A stretch of 56,492 nucleotides of DNA from Actinomycetota bacterium (GTDB lineage Bacteria; Actinomycetota; Geothermincolia; Geothermincolales; RBG-13-55-18), in contig JBFLWJ010000005.1 in NCBI GenBank assembly GCA_040757835.1, positions 1 through 56,492 on the forward strand, in the 5' to 3' direction. Positions 7,047-15,684 of this stretch are shown here, one piece after another. Position 1 is the stretch's first letter; each line of letters starts with the position of its first letter. The notes below the pieces were generated by a model. It made no database searches. It saw only the letters and a program-made list of their open reading frames with translations, and was not told the origin of the DNA. The translations under genes and the position numbers were made by a program.

Positions 7047-9692
7047 CTATATGCGGATACGCAGGTCGGAGAGCGGATAGCTCATGCAGGGGTGGATGTA
7101 GCCGGCCACCGCGTCCACCTGGCGGGCGAGTACCCGCTCGGGCACGAAGACCTTGCCCTCTATGAGGCGGGTGCGGCATACGGTGCATTCGCCGGCCCGG
7201 CACACCGCTTCCACGACGATGCCCGCCCGCTCCAGCGAGTTCATGAGCGGCTCGCCCGACCGGGCCTCGATGGTGCGTCCGGTGCGCTCCTCGGCCACCA
7301 GGAAGACCGCCGCGGGATCGGCTCCCGGCCACCCTGGCTCGGAGGTGATGTCTGCGGGCGGCCCATAGGCCTCGCGGCGTATACGGCGCCGCGGGACCCC
7401 CAGGGAGGCGAGTGCCCCCTCACAGAGAACGTACATCTGGGCGGGCCCGCAGATGTAGAAGGTCTTGCCCTCCACCTTTCCCACCAGCTTGGCGATCATC
7501 TTTGCATCCAGCAGGCCGCAGGGACCGGACCAGCCCTCGGTCACATCCGAGATGACGTAGTCCACCTTGAGGCCGGGAAGCTTCTCCTCCAGCCCTTTGA
7601 GCTCGTCCGCGAAGATTATGTCCGAAGGGTCCTTGCTGCCGTAGACGAGGTGCATCTTCAGCCCACCGCCCCCTGCCGCAGCCTCGCGGATGATGGAGGC
7701 GAAGGGGGTGATACCCGATCCTCCCGCCAGGAAGACCAGGTCGTCGGTGTCCATTAAGGGCTCGTAATAGAAGCTGCCGAAGGGCCCGGTGGACTCGAAA
7801 CGGTCGCCCGCCTTCACCTCGTCCAGGAGGTAGCTGGATACGAAGCCGCCGGCCGTACGGCGCACGGTGATGTCCCAGTACCCGGACCCGGGGGCGGAGG
7901 CGATGGAGTAGGGGCGGGAAGTGAGGAACCCGCCCACCTCGCAAAAGAGGTTCACGTACTGCCCCGCCCGGAAATGCGGCAGCACGCCCTCGGCCGCCTG
8001 CATGCGCAGGGTCTTCGTGCTGGCCGTGTCCTCGATCACCTCGGCCACCTGCAGTTGGACACGGTCGGGGTGCAGGCCGGCGAGGGCCCGCTCCACCCGC
8101 GTGGTCGGGCTGTCGGGCAGCTCCATGCCCTCGATCTGCTTTTCCAGGTCCACCCGTAATCTCTCGATGGACTCGGGCTTGGCCCCTCCCGCCTCCAGGT
8201 CCTCGAGCACCTTGCGTGCGGTGAGGAAGCCGGAATAGAGCGAGGGCTCGTAGCCGCCGCCGATGTTCACCCAGGCGCCGGAGAAATAGAGCCCCTGCAG
8301 CGGCCCGGCCGCGGGCATGCGCACCAGCCCCGTGCCGGCGAAGGTCTCCTCGAAACCGATGATGCTCCCGCCAACGTTGCGTGAGTAGCGGATGTTGGTG
8401 AGCGGGGTGGCCACCTCGATGACCTCTATGTGGTCGCGCAATCCGGGGGCGACGTTCTCGGCCAGGTCCAGCGCCCTCGCGGCCACACGGTGTTTGGCGT
8501 CCGCGTACTCGGAGGGCTTGAGCCTCATCCAGGGCTCGGCGAAAGCGATGAAGGTGCATACGAGGTTGGAGGTGCCGGGCGGCGAGAAGTCGGGGTCCAC
8601 GGAGTTGTAGGCGGTCACCGCGATATCGGATGGTTCCAGCGAGACCCCTGCCCTCATGTTCATCCAGTTTCCGTCCACGTCATAGCCGTCGCTGTAGAAG
8701 GTCTCGTGGTGGTCCAGTCCCAGCTCCTGATAGGGGCAGTCCACGCCCATGTAGAGGTTGACGGTGGAGGCGCCGCCGGACCAGGCGCCCAGGCGGCGCA
8801 GGTACCAGTCGGGTGTGTTCTCCCTCCCGATAAGCTCCAGGCAGGTGGCGTAGGGGTTGGCGTTGCTGACCACGGTGGGGCAGAGTATCTCCGTGCCGTC
8901 CTTGGCGACCACGCCCTTGACCTTGCCGCCCTCGGTGAGGATGCGGCTGGCGCCGTTGCGCAGCCACACGTCCCCCCCCATGTCCTCGATGGAATCGACG
9001 AAGGCCTGGGAGAGGGCCTGGCTCTTGCCCTTGATATGCCAGGGGCCGAAGCGCAGGTAGCTCACCGTGCCCAGGGCATAGGTCATGAACGAGAGCATCG
9101 AGGGAGGGTTGCAGTAATAGCCGCAGACCACGTTGAGCACGGTGCGTGCCCTCTCGTCCTTGATGAAGAGCTCCATGACCTCCTGCAGGTTCTTTCCGAA
9201 ATAGGCGAGCAGGGTGGGGAACTCTTCCTGGTGCTCCATGACCATCTTCATGCCGACGCGGTTGGCGCGCAGTGCCTCCTGCGCGAACTTGAACATGACC
9301 TCGGTGAAGTCCCTGATGCCGTCGGCGTCGGCCGGGAAATACTCGGCCATGGCGTTCTCGAAGTTCTCCTTTCCGATAGGGACCACGAAATCCACGTCGG
9401 GCAGCACGCAGCGGTAGAACTCGGGGATGCGCAGGAACTCCACCCTGCGGGTGACGTCCACCGCATCGAGGAGCTTCCACAGCGGCCCCGGGTTGCTCTC
9501 GTCCCCCAGCCCCGAAAGCTCGTGTAGGGAGATCTCGAACTCGAAGCGTCCCCTCAGGAACGAGGAGGCGTAGCCGCCGGGCACGTAATGCCGCTCCAGC
9601 AGCAGCACCTTCTTTCCCGCCTTGGCCAGATTGGCGGCCGAGGAAAGCCCTCCCAGGCCGGCTCCGATGACCACAACGTCATAATCCTTCAT
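7047..9692 (-). CDS. CrtI/RetSat-like flavoprotein fused to ferredoxin-reductase and 2Fe-2S ferredoxin
   Basis: An 881-residue three-part protein. Residues 1 to about 500 form a CrtI/retinol-saturase-like FAD domain (VVVIGAGLGGLSSAANLA; C-terminal GLYFSGAWVNIGGGYEP). Residues about 540-780 are a ferredoxin-NAD(P)H reductase module: FAD motif RPYSIAS at 593-599, nucleotide motif GGSGITPF at 657-664, CGPAQMY near 748. Residues about 790-881 are a plant-type 2Fe-2S domain with C831, C836, C839 and C869. The expected flow is NAD(P)H to FAD to 2Fe-2S to the CrtI-like FAD, so it would reduce (saturate) a polyene or isoprenoid without separate partners; this is inference. The ATG at 9692 follows GGGAGGG; open frame upstream overlaps the next gene and is not coding. 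Confidence 0.9.
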   Translation of the reverse strand: MKDYDVVVIGAGLGGLSSAANLAKAGKKVLLLERHYVPGGYASSFLRGRFEFEISLHELSGLGDESNPGPLWKLLDAVDVTRRVEFLRIPEFYRCVLPDVDFVVPIGKENFENAMAEYFPADADGIRDFTEVMFKFAQEALRANRVGMKMVMEHQEEFPTLLAYFGKNLQEVMELFIKDERARTVLNVVCGYYCNPPSMLSFMTYALGTVSYLRFGPWHIKGKSQALSQAFVDSIEDMGGDVWLRNGASRILTEGGKVKGVVAKDGTEILCPTVVSNANPYATCLELIGRENTPDWYLRRLGAWSGGASTVNLYMGVDCPYQELGLDHHETFYSDGYDVDGNWMNMRAGVSLEPSDIAVTAYNSVDPDFSPPGTSNLVCTFIAFAEPWMRLKPSEYADAKHRVAARALDLAENVAPGLRDHIEVIEVATPLTNIRYSRNVGGSIIGFEETFAGTGLVRMPAAGPLQGLYFSGAWVNIGGGYEPSLYSGFLTARKVLEDLEAGGAKPESIERLRVDLEKQIEGMELPDSPTTRVERALAGLHPDRVQLQVAEVIEDTASTKTLRMQAAEGVLPHFRAGQYVNLFCEVGGFLTSRPYSIASAPGSGYWDITVRRTAGGFVSSYLLDEVKAGDRFESTGPFGSFYYEPLMDTDDLVFLAGGSGITPFASIIREAAAGGGGLKMHLVYGSKDPSDIIFADELKGLEEKLPGLKVDYVISDVTEGWSGPCGLLDAKMIAKLVGKVEGKTFYICGPAQMYVLCEGALASLGVPRRRIRREAYGPPADITSEPGWPGADPAAVFLVAEERTGRTIEARSGEPLMNSLERAGIVVEAVCRAGECTVCRTRLIEGKVFVPERVLARQVDAVAGYIHPCMSYPLSDLRIRI

Positions 9693-9706
9693 CGTGTAAC
9701 CCTCCC

Positions 9707-10690
9707 TTATCTCGCGGTCAGATCTCCCGCGGCCAGCAGGTCCGCAACGCGTTCCGCCTCCCTGACCATGCCGGAGACGATCTCGCTGACCGGTTCTATT
9801 TCGTGGATTATCCCGATATCCTGGCTGCAGACGATGATCCCCTCGTCGGGGTCTCCCGTCTCGAACATGCTGCGGGTGAGCGATCCGGCCACCACCTTGA
9901 TTATCTCCTCGAAGGGTGCTCCGGCCGCCTCCAGCTCGGCCGCCTTCTCCGCCGCCCGGTTCCTCCACACCCGCAGGTTGTTGTGGACCGTCCCCAGCAC
10001 GGTCACGGTGTCGGTCTCGCATGCCTCGAGCATGCTGCGCTTGAGGTCCGGGTGTATGGGGCTCTCCTCCGAGAGCAGCAGCCTGGTGCCGATGAGCGCT
10101 CCCTGCGCCCCCAGGGCCAGGGCCGCGGCCAGCCCCCTGCCGTCGGCGATACCGCCCGCGGCGATCACCGGTATCTCCAGCAGGTCCACGCAACGGGGGA
10201 CCATGGAGAGGAAGGTGAGGCCGGCATCGCCGATATGCCCTCCCCCCTCACTGCCGAAGACGGTCACGGCGTCGTAGCCCATCTCCCCGGCGACGACGGC
10301 GTGGTGCACGCTCGTGCACTTATGCATAAGCACGATGCCCGCCTCCTTCAGCCGCGCCAGCAGCGACGCCGGCGGGCGCGAGCCGCTGGTCTCCACTATG
10401 CCCACGCCCCCTTCCGCGAGGATAGCGTCCACGTAGAGCTCGTTGTCTATGGGGCGGAGGGCGGGGAACAGGTTGAGGTTCACCGCGAAGGGCCGGGCGG
10501 TGAGTCCCTTCAGCCTGCGCAACGCTTCCCTGAACTCTTCCTGGGTGGGAAACATGGCCGAGGACATGATGCCAAGGGCACCGGCGTTGCTCACCGCCGC
10601 CGTGAACTCGGGGCCGGTAATCCACTGCATGCAGCCCCCGAGTACGGGGTGCTCGATGCCGAAGAGCTCGGTTATGCGGGTCTTTAACAC
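9707..10690 (-). CDS. nitronate monooxygenase / FabK-like FMN protein
   Basis: A 327-residue TIM-barrel flavoprotein of the nitronate monooxygenase (2-nitropropane dioxygenase) and FabK superfamily. It begins with the typical TRITELFGIEHPVLGGCMQW segment and carries the FMN phosphate-binding GSEGGGHIGD region (about 180-190) and IPVIAAGGIADGRGLAAALALGAQGALIGTR (about 205-235). Family members oxidise nitronates or reduce enoyl thioesters; the sequence does not decide. It ends 14 bp before the start of the fusion gene and is therefore probably co-transcribed with it. Its place in a fatty-acyl/isoprenoid gene array makes an acyl-CoA or enone substrate plausible. Confidence 0.85.
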   Translation of the reverse strand: MLKTRITELFGIEHPVLGGCMQWITGPEFTAAVSNAGALGIMSSAMFPTQEEFREALRRLKGLTARPFAVNLNLFPALRPIDNELYVDAILAEGGVGIVETSGSRPPASLLARLKEAGIVLMHKCTSVHHAVVAGEMGYDAVTVFGSEGGGHIGDAGLTFLSMVPRCVDLLEIPVIAAGGIADGRGLAAALALGAQGALIGTRLLLSEESPIHPDLKRSMLEACETDTVTVLGTVHNNLRVWRNRAAEKAAELEAAGAPFEEIIKVVAGSLTRSMFETGDPDEGIIVCSQDIGIIHEIEPVSEIVSGMVREAERVADLLAAGDLTAR

Positions 10691-10706
10691 CTTATCGCTC
10701 CACCGT

Positions 10707-10806
10707 TACGTACACGTGCCAGGCCTTACTCTCGCTCCGCTCGGTCCAGGCGTTGGGACACCGCCGCGCCGCCCTACGGGCGTCGCTGTCGCTTTCGCGA
10801 TGCATA
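10707..10806. repeat. intergenic two-hairpin repeat, copy R4
   Basis: Fourth copy, TACGTACACGTGCCAGGCC to GCTTTCGCGATGCATA. The inner hairpin region is different and weaker (CTCGCTCCGCTCGGTCC). It lies between the nitronate-monooxygenase-like gene and the enoyl-CoA hydratase gene, which are not duplicates of each other. The repeat is therefore a dispersed element and not just a by-product of the CrtI gene duplications. Confidence 0.6.
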
Positions 10807-10815
10807 CTGTAGTAC

Positions 10816-11589
10816 CTATTTCTTATCTCCGGTTTGTTTTTCGAAAAATTTCTTTACGTCTTCGCGATGTTCCGGCGCCAGCACCGCCAGGGCCTGTGCG
10901 TGGGACTCGAAGTCGATGAGGGTCTGCAGGTCAACCGTGTATGCGGTGTTGAGCATGCGCTTGGTGAGGTTGAGGATGTGAGGAGAGCGTCCCGCCATCC
11001 TGCTCGCCAGCTTCATCACCTCGTCCGCTATCTCCTCATGGGGGACGATTCGGTTGATAAGCCCGATGCGCAGGGCTTCCTCGGACTCCACGATCCTGCC
11101 GGTGAGGGCGATCTCCTTGGCCTGGGCCATCCCTACCCGGTGGGCGAGGAAATAGGCGGAGCCGAAGTCAGGGACGATGGAGAGTTTGATGAAGCTGAGG
11201 TAGAAACGGGCCCGTTCGGTAGCATAGGTGATATCGGAGGACATGGCCAGGCCGAATCCCCCCCCCACCGCCCAGCCGTCCACTTCGGCGATGACCGGCT
11301 TGGGTCCCTCGTGCAGCTCGCGGATGAGGTGGCCCATGATCTGCATGTTGTCCCGCATCAACACCGGGTCCATCTTGTCGCCCATGATGGTGAGGTCAGC
11401 GCCCACGGAGAAATTGCCCCCCTCGCCCCTTATCACGATGACCCTGGCCTCGTCGTCGTCCAGGACGGACCGTAACCCCTTCATGAGGGGGAATAGCAGC
11501 TTGTCTCCCATGGCGTTCATCATCGGCCCGTCCATGGTGCAGCGGGCCACGCCGTCGACCATCTCTACCCTGAAAACCTCGGTCTCCAT
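10816..11589 (-). CDS. enoyl-CoA hydratase/isomerase family protein
   Basis: A 257-residue crotonase-fold protein. The CoA-binding/oxyanion parts are visible: FSVGADLTIMG (about 60-70) and VDGWAVGGGFGLAMSSD (about 103-119). In the second catalytic region it has LSIVPDFGSAYFLAHRVG, with Asp where hydratases usually have Glu. That pattern is more like PaaG/isomerase-type members, so isomerisation of a double bond in an acyl-CoA is as likely as hydration. A good AGGAGG site precedes the ATG. It belongs to the TetR-controlled acyl-CoA gene set; a 166-bp gap separates it from the DUF35 gene upstream. Confidence 0.85.
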   Translation of the reverse strand: METEVFRVEMVDGVARCTMDGPMMNAMGDKLLFPLMKGLRSVLDDDEARVIVIRGEGGNFSVGADLTIMGDKMDPVLMRDNMQIMGHLIRELHEGPKPVIAEVDGWAVGGGFGLAMSSDITYATERARFYLSFIKLSIVPDFGSAYFLAHRVGMAQAKEIALTGRIVESEEALRIGLINRIVPHEEIADEVMKLASRMAGRSPHILNLTKRMLNTAYTVDLQTLIDFESHAQALAVLAPEHREDVKKFFEKQTGDKK

Positions 11590-11755
11590 GTCTTACCTCC
11601 TAAGAACGATGACCGGTCCACCATGCGGTTCTTCTCCCAGGCCACATACAGTCATCTTCCCGCAGCTGGAGATCGCCACGCCCGTCCGCTCCGCTCCCTT
11701 CGCCCGTTGTGACGTTTTCAGCGCCTTGCCCCACCAGGTCCACTCCGGGGATCGG

Positions 11756-12223
11756 CTAGACCATCTCGAAGTGCTTGATGTCCAGCAGGCTGCCGGTGCG
11801 CTCCTCCTCGAAGACCGCCTTGACGCGCGCCCCGATCTGGATCTTCTCCGGGTCGGTCTCGTCGACGAAATGCAGCAGCACGGTGTCCGCGCCGTCCAGC
11901 ATGATGGCAGCGTAGCAGTACGGCACCGGCTTCTGCTTGCCGGTGGCCGGGTCGACGAAGCCGAAACTGACCACTGTCCAGGTGACGATCTCGCCCTCGT
12001 CCGACACCGGCACCAGCTCCGTCAGCTCCACGAAGCACGGACCGCACACCCTGCGCGGCGGCACGTATACCTTGCCGCACTGCGGGCATTTCACCCCGAC
12101 GAACTTCTTGTTGTCCCGCAGTTCGGTGAGGAATTTGGAGCCGTAGGTCCCGGCCGACCAGGCGAAGGGCTGCGCCATCTCGCCGCTCTCCAGCGTTATG
12201 AGGTCCTTTTTCTCCTCGCTCAT
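11756..12223 (-). CDS. DUF35 OB-fold/zinc-ribbon acyl-CoA protein (partner of thiolase-like protein 1)
   Basis: A 155-residue protein of the DUF35 (rubredoxin-like zinc ribbon plus OB-fold) family. The zinc ribbon is CPQCGKVYVPPRRVCGPC (C-x2-C...C-x2-C, residues about 46-63), followed by the OB-fold with PYCYAAIMLDGADTVLLHFV. Members pair with thiolase-superfamily proteins and channel or bind acyl-CoA, as in the archaeal thiolase/HMG-CoA synthase complex and steroid side-chain aldolases. The start MSEEKKD was chosen because the open frame upstream runs into the thiolase gene, whose stop is only 5 bp away. The two are surely co-expressed. Confidence 0.9.
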   Translation of the reverse strand: MSEEKKDLITLESGEMAQPFAWSAGTYGSKFLTELRDNKKFVGVKCPQCGKVYVPPRRVCGPCFVELTELVPVSDEGEIVTWTVVSFGFVDPATGKQKPVPYCYAAIMLDGADTVLLHFVDETDPEKIQIGARVKAVFEEERTGSLLDIKHFEMV

Positions 12224-12228
12224 CTCTC

Positions 12229-13416
12229 TCACCCCCTGGCCTTTTCCGGTTTCTCTTTGCCCAGGACCAGCACGTCGGACCAGAAGCAGCCCCCGAACCC
12301 CGTGGCCAGGGCCAGTTCGACGTCGGGGACCTGGCGGTCGCCCGCCCGTCCCTGTATCTGCCAGGCGCATTCCGCCACCCGGATGAGACCGGTGGCGCCG
12401 ATGGCGTTGGAGGACATCACCCCGCCCGAGGGGTTCACCGGACACTTGCCCCCCATATCGAAGGTGCCGGCCCGGGTGAGGGCGGGAGCCCCTCCCTTTT
12501 CGCAGAACCCCAGGGACTCCATGTAGCGCAGCCCCGCGAAGGAGTACGGCAGGTAGAGTTCGGCCACGTCGAACTGTTCCAGTGGGTCGGTTATGCCCAC
12601 CCGCCTGTAGACGTCCTGCGAGGATTTCTGCATGGCCGGGAACCAGGCCTCACCGGTCTTGAAATCCAGGTATGGGTCGCTGGTGTAGGCCCAGAGGTGG
12701 CGGTCGGCGACGCCATGGATCCAGGCCGGCTTCCGGGGAAACCCGTCCGCCACGTCCTCGGAGGCGAAGATAAGGGCGCAGGCCCCGTCGGTGCGCGGAC
12801 ACATGTCCCCCATCTTCACCGGCCAGGAGAGGTAGGGGGAGTTCATGACGTCGGCGATGGTCATGTTGAGGTGCAGGTGGGCGTAGGGGTTGTTGAGGGC
12901 GTGGGTGCGCTCGCGCACTGCCACGTAAGCCGCGTCCTCTTCGGTGGCGCCGGTCTCCTTCATGTAGGCGGTGGCCTCCATGGCCAGTCCCGCCACCGCG
13001 CCCGCGAAGATGGGGCGGTCCCAGAAGGGGTCGAAGGCGGTGATGATTGCGCCGGTGGTGTCGGACTCGGAGTTCTTCTCCCACCCGATGGCAAGCACGC
13101 GGTCGAAGAGGCCTGAAGCTACGTGGTAGTAGGCGGCCATGGCGATGGTGGTGCCGGTGGTGCCGCCGGTGGTCAGCTTCATGATAGGCTTCATGAGCGC
13201 GCCGCTGCCGTCCACCGACCAGGTGTCCACGTAGTTGATGCCCTCGAAGTGGTCCATGTTGCCGATGACGATGGCGTCGATGTCCTTGCGGGTCATGCCG
13301 GCGTCGTCCAGGGCCATACGAACCGCCTCGCCTATGAGTTCCTGGCCGCTGACGTCCGGGCGCGCCGAACGCTGGCGGGTCATGCCTACCGCGGTGACCG
13401 CTACTCGCTTGCCCAT
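12229..13416 (-). CDS. thiolase-like protein 1 (SCP2-thiolase/Ltp type, no nucleophilic Cys)
   Basis: A 395-residue thiolase-fold protein. The position of the usual nucleophilic cysteine reads KLTTGGTTGTTIA, and the usual GHPxGxSG histidine motif reads SSNAIGATG. Both catalytic residues of ordinary thiolases are thus missing. Retained features are NPSGGV (about 345) and DVAELYLPYSF with the tyrosine region used by Ltp2-type aldolases. Such proteins, with a DUF35 partner, catalyse retro-aldol cleavage of beta-hydroxy acyl-CoAs in steroid side-chain breakdown. A similar C-C cleaving role is inferred. Start: ATG at 13416 has GGAGGTGA at 6 bp; a GTG lies just before it. The gene touches the stop of thiolase-like protein 2. 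Confidence 0.88.
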   Translation of the reverse strand: MGKRVAVTAVGMTRQRSARPDVSGQELIGEAVRMALDDAGMTRKDIDAIVIGNMDHFEGINYVDTWSVDGSGALMKPIMKLTTGGTTGTTIAMAAYYHVASGLFDRVLAIGWEKNSESDTTGAIITAFDPFWDRPIFAGAVAGLAMEATAYMKETGATEEDAAYVAVRERTHALNNPYAHLHLNMTIADVMNSPYLSWPVKMGDMCPRTDGACALIFASEDVADGFPRKPAWIHGVADRHLWAYTSDPYLDFKTGEAWFPAMQKSSQDVYRRVGITDPLEQFDVAELYLPYSFAGLRYMESLGFCEKGGAPALTRAGTFDMGGKCPVNPSGGVMSSNAIGATGLIRVAECAWQIQGRAGDRQVPDVELALATGFGGCFWSDVLVLGKEKPEKARG

Positions 13417-14561
13417 CACTTCTCACCTCCCAGGACCCATACGCAGTGGGATTGCCCGCAGGGACCGTTGATGCCGTGGGCCACGGCGGTCTTGACCCTC
13501 TCCGCCTGGTGCTCGCCCGCGTCTCCCCTGATCTGCAGCGCGCATTCGATGATACGGTTGAGCCCGGCCACCAGGACCGGGTTGCCGGAGAGGCAGCCTC
13601 CTGAGGCGTTGACCGGCAGCTCGCCGTCCAGGGCGGTCCTGCCCGACTCGGTGAGCTTCCCGCCCTCGCCCCGCTCGCATATTCCGAGCCCTTCGAGCCA
13701 CAGGGGTTCCATGTAAGAGAAAGCGTCGTAGACCTCCGCAAGGTCGATATCCCTGGCGGGCTCGCTTACGCCCGCCATGGCGTATGCTTTCTTCGCCGCC
13801 TCCTCCAGGGCGCAGACGCAGTAGAGGTTGCGGTCCCCCAGTTGATAGGCGCTGCTGCAGTGGGCGACCCCTTTTACCCATACCGGCTTGTCCGTGATCT
13901 TCTTCGCCCTCTCCTCCGAAGCCAAGATGACCGCGGAGGCCCCGTCGGAGATGGGACAGCAGTCGAGGAGCTTGATGGGGTCCGCGATGTAGGGCGAGGA
14001 CATGACCTTCTCCACCGTCAGCTCCAGGGGTAGCTGGGCGATGGGGTTCTTAAAGGCGTTGCCGTGGTTCTTCACCGAGACCATGGCGCACTGCTCCTCC
14101 GTGATGCCGTACTTCGCCATGTACGCCCGGGCCTGCAGGGCGGAGGAGGTCACCGCATCGATGCCCAGGGACCGCGCGAATATGGGATCGAACATGGCGT
14201 TGGTGATCAGCGGCATCTGGCTCTCCGAGCCCTTGTGGTGAGCACATACCAGGGTGGTGCCGTAGCTCCCGGAGAGGACGCGCATGACCCCGAAGAAGGC
14301 CCCGAAAGTACCGTCCCCTTCCACGGTGGTGACGTTCTTGTCGTAGGAGCCGCAGGCGTCCATGATGGCCATGGACGATATGGTCCGCCCGTCGAAAAAG
14401 TCGTTGGAGATGGTCACCACGTTGTCGATCTGGTCGATGGACATGCCCGCGTCGTCCAGGGCGGCGCGCGTGGCATCGAAGACCAGGTCCGGGTAGCCGT
14501 CCGCCTTCCTCTCCCGCTTGACCTGGGTCATACCCACTCCGACGACCGCCACCGGTTCCAT
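13416..14561 (-). CDS. thiolase-like protein 2 (SCP2-thiolase/Ltp type)
   Basis: A 381-residue thiolase-fold protein paralogous to its downstream neighbour. The nucleophile region is VEGDGTFGAFFG (no Cys) and the histidine motif is replaced by LSGNPVLVAG. It keeps NASGGC (about 336-341), DLAEVYDAFSYME with a conserved tyrosine, and GPCGQSHCVWVLG at the end. Like thiolase-like protein 1 it probably performs aldol-type chemistry or a scaffold role rather than thiolysis. Its ATG directly follows the stop of its own DUF35 partner, giving the order DUF35-thiolase-thiolase-DUF35. This layout suggests two heteromeric complexes, or one mixed complex. Confidence 0.88.
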   Translation of the reverse strand: MEPVAVVGVGMTQVKRERKADGYPDLVFDATRAALDDAGMSIDQIDNVVTISNDFFDGRTISSMAIMDACGSYDKNVTTVEGDGTFGAFFGVMRVLSGSYGTTLVCAHHKGSESQMPLITNAMFDPIFARSLGIDAVTSSALQARAYMAKYGITEEQCAMVSVKNHGNAFKNPIAQLPLELTVEKVMSSPYIADPIKLLDCCPISDGASAVILASEERAKKITDKPVWVKGVAHCSSAYQLGDRNLYCVCALEEAAKKAYAMAGVSEPARDIDLAEVYDAFSYMEPLWLEGLGICERGEGGKLTESGRTALDGELPVNASGGCLSGNPVLVAGLNRIIECALQIRGDAGEHQAERVKTAVAHGINGPCGQSHCVWVLGGEK

Positions 14562-15035
14562 CTACTCCACCCCCTTCGCCGGGCGGAAATACTTCACGTC
14601 GAGGATGTTGCCTTGCCTCGCGTCCGAGAAGACCGCCTCCACCAGCATCCCCACCTCCAGGTCTTTATCGTCGAACTCGCCGAGGAGGTGCAGAAAGCCG
14701 GTATCCGCTCCTTCGAGCTTGATGATGCCGTATCCGTAGGGCAGCGGCAGGGGCGCGAGCTGGGGGTGGTGCTTCCTGACGACGGTGTAGGTCTCCAGGA
14801 TCCCCGATGATCCCAGCTCCACCCACTCCGAGCATTCCTCGAAACAGTCGGGGCAGTTGCGCCGCGGGACGTGATAGACCTTATCGCACCCGGAGCAGCG
14901 GGTCCCCAGGAACTTCCCCGCGTCGCGCAGCGACTCCAGGTAACGCGTGCCCACCTCGCCGGCGAACCAGCGGTAGGGCACCTTGATGCGCCCTTCCATG
15001 ACCAGCAGCTCCTGGTCTTTTCTCCAGTCATCCAT
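14562..15035 (-). CDS. DUF35 OB-fold/zinc-ribbon acyl-CoA protein (partner of thiolase-like protein 2)
   Basis: A 157-residue DUF35 protein. The zinc ribbon is CSGCDKVYHVPRRNCPDC (residues 47-64) and the OB-fold follows with PYGYGIIKLEGADTGFLHLL. It is clearly related to the other DUF35 protein of the operon. The ATG at 15035 (MDDWRKD) follows GGGGAGG with 8-bp spacing; longer open frame upstream would overlap the TetR gene and is rejected. The stop codon is immediately followed by the ATG of thiolase-like protein 2, so the two are translationally coupled. Confidence 0.9.
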   Translation of the reverse strand: MDDWRKDQELLVMEGRIKVPYRWFAGEVGTRYLESLRDAGKFLGTRCSGCDKVYHVPRRNCPDCFEECSEWVELGSSGILETYTVVRKHHPQLAPLPLPYGYGIIKLEGADTGFLHLLGEFDDKDLEVGMLVEAVFSDARQGNILDVKYFRPAKGVE

Positions 15036-15096
15036 TCGTTCATCCTCCCCTTCTCGGTATACCTGCGATCCGGGTACTATCTTGCAGGCCTCTATC

Positions 15097-15669
15097 TCAT
15101 CTTCTCTCACAGCCATTGAGGATGAGGTCGTAGAAGACGCCCGCGATGTCATCGGCGGTGGACCGCCCGTCCGGGCGGTACCAGTCGAAGAGCCAGTTGC
15201 ACATGCCGGAGATGGCGCGGACCACCATGTGTACGTCCATGTCGCGGAATCTGCCCTCTTTTATCCCCAGGTCAAGAAGCTCGCGGTATGACGTCTCGAA
15301 CTCCCTGCTCAGAGAGCGGATAAACTTTCTCTTGTCCTCCTGCAGCTCGCTCTCCTCGGCCAGGTAGACGGTGGTGAAGTCGCCGTGCTCCGAGAACATG
15401 TTGACGTGCCAGAAGATCAGTCGCCGCAGTTTTTCAACGGTGTCGCAGCGCTCGGCCATGATTGCCCTTACCCCGTCCATGAGCCTCTCTATGGCCGACT
15501 CGCAGACGGCATACAGCAGGTCGTGCTTGGTCGAGATGTAATAGTAGAGCGCGGGCTTGGTCACGTTAAGTTCGGCCGCGATGTCGTCCATGGTGGTAGC
15601 CCGGTAGCCCTTGGCCCGGAAGAGCCGGGCGGATACTTCCAGGATCTCGTTCCAGCGCGACTTGTTCAT
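15097..15669 (-). CDS. TetR/AcrR-family repressor
   Basis: A 190-residue regulator. The N-terminal helix-turn-helix is typical TetR: ILEVSARLFRAKGYRATTMDDIAAELNVTKPALYYYISTKHDLL (residues about 9-52). The C-terminal half is an all-helical ligand/dimer domain. It lies inside the operon, 15 bp after the acyl-CoA dehydrogenase gene. A TetR-like palindrome stands upstream of the first gene, so autoregulation of the whole array is likely. By analogy with KstR2- or FadR-type TetR proteins that control acyl-CoA breakdown, the inducer is probably an acyl-CoA; this is inference. Confidence 0.9.
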   Translation of the reverse strand: MNKSRWNEILEVSARLFRAKGYRATTMDDIAAELNVTKPALYYYISTKHDLLYAVCESAIERLMDGVRAIMAERCDTVEKLRRLIFWHVNMFSEHGDFTTVYLAEESELQEDKRKFIRSLSREFETSYRELLDLGIKEGRFRDMDVHMVVRAISGMCNWLFDWYRPDGRSTADDIAGVFYDLILNGCERR

Positions 15670-15684
15670 GGCCGTCTGCCCCTC

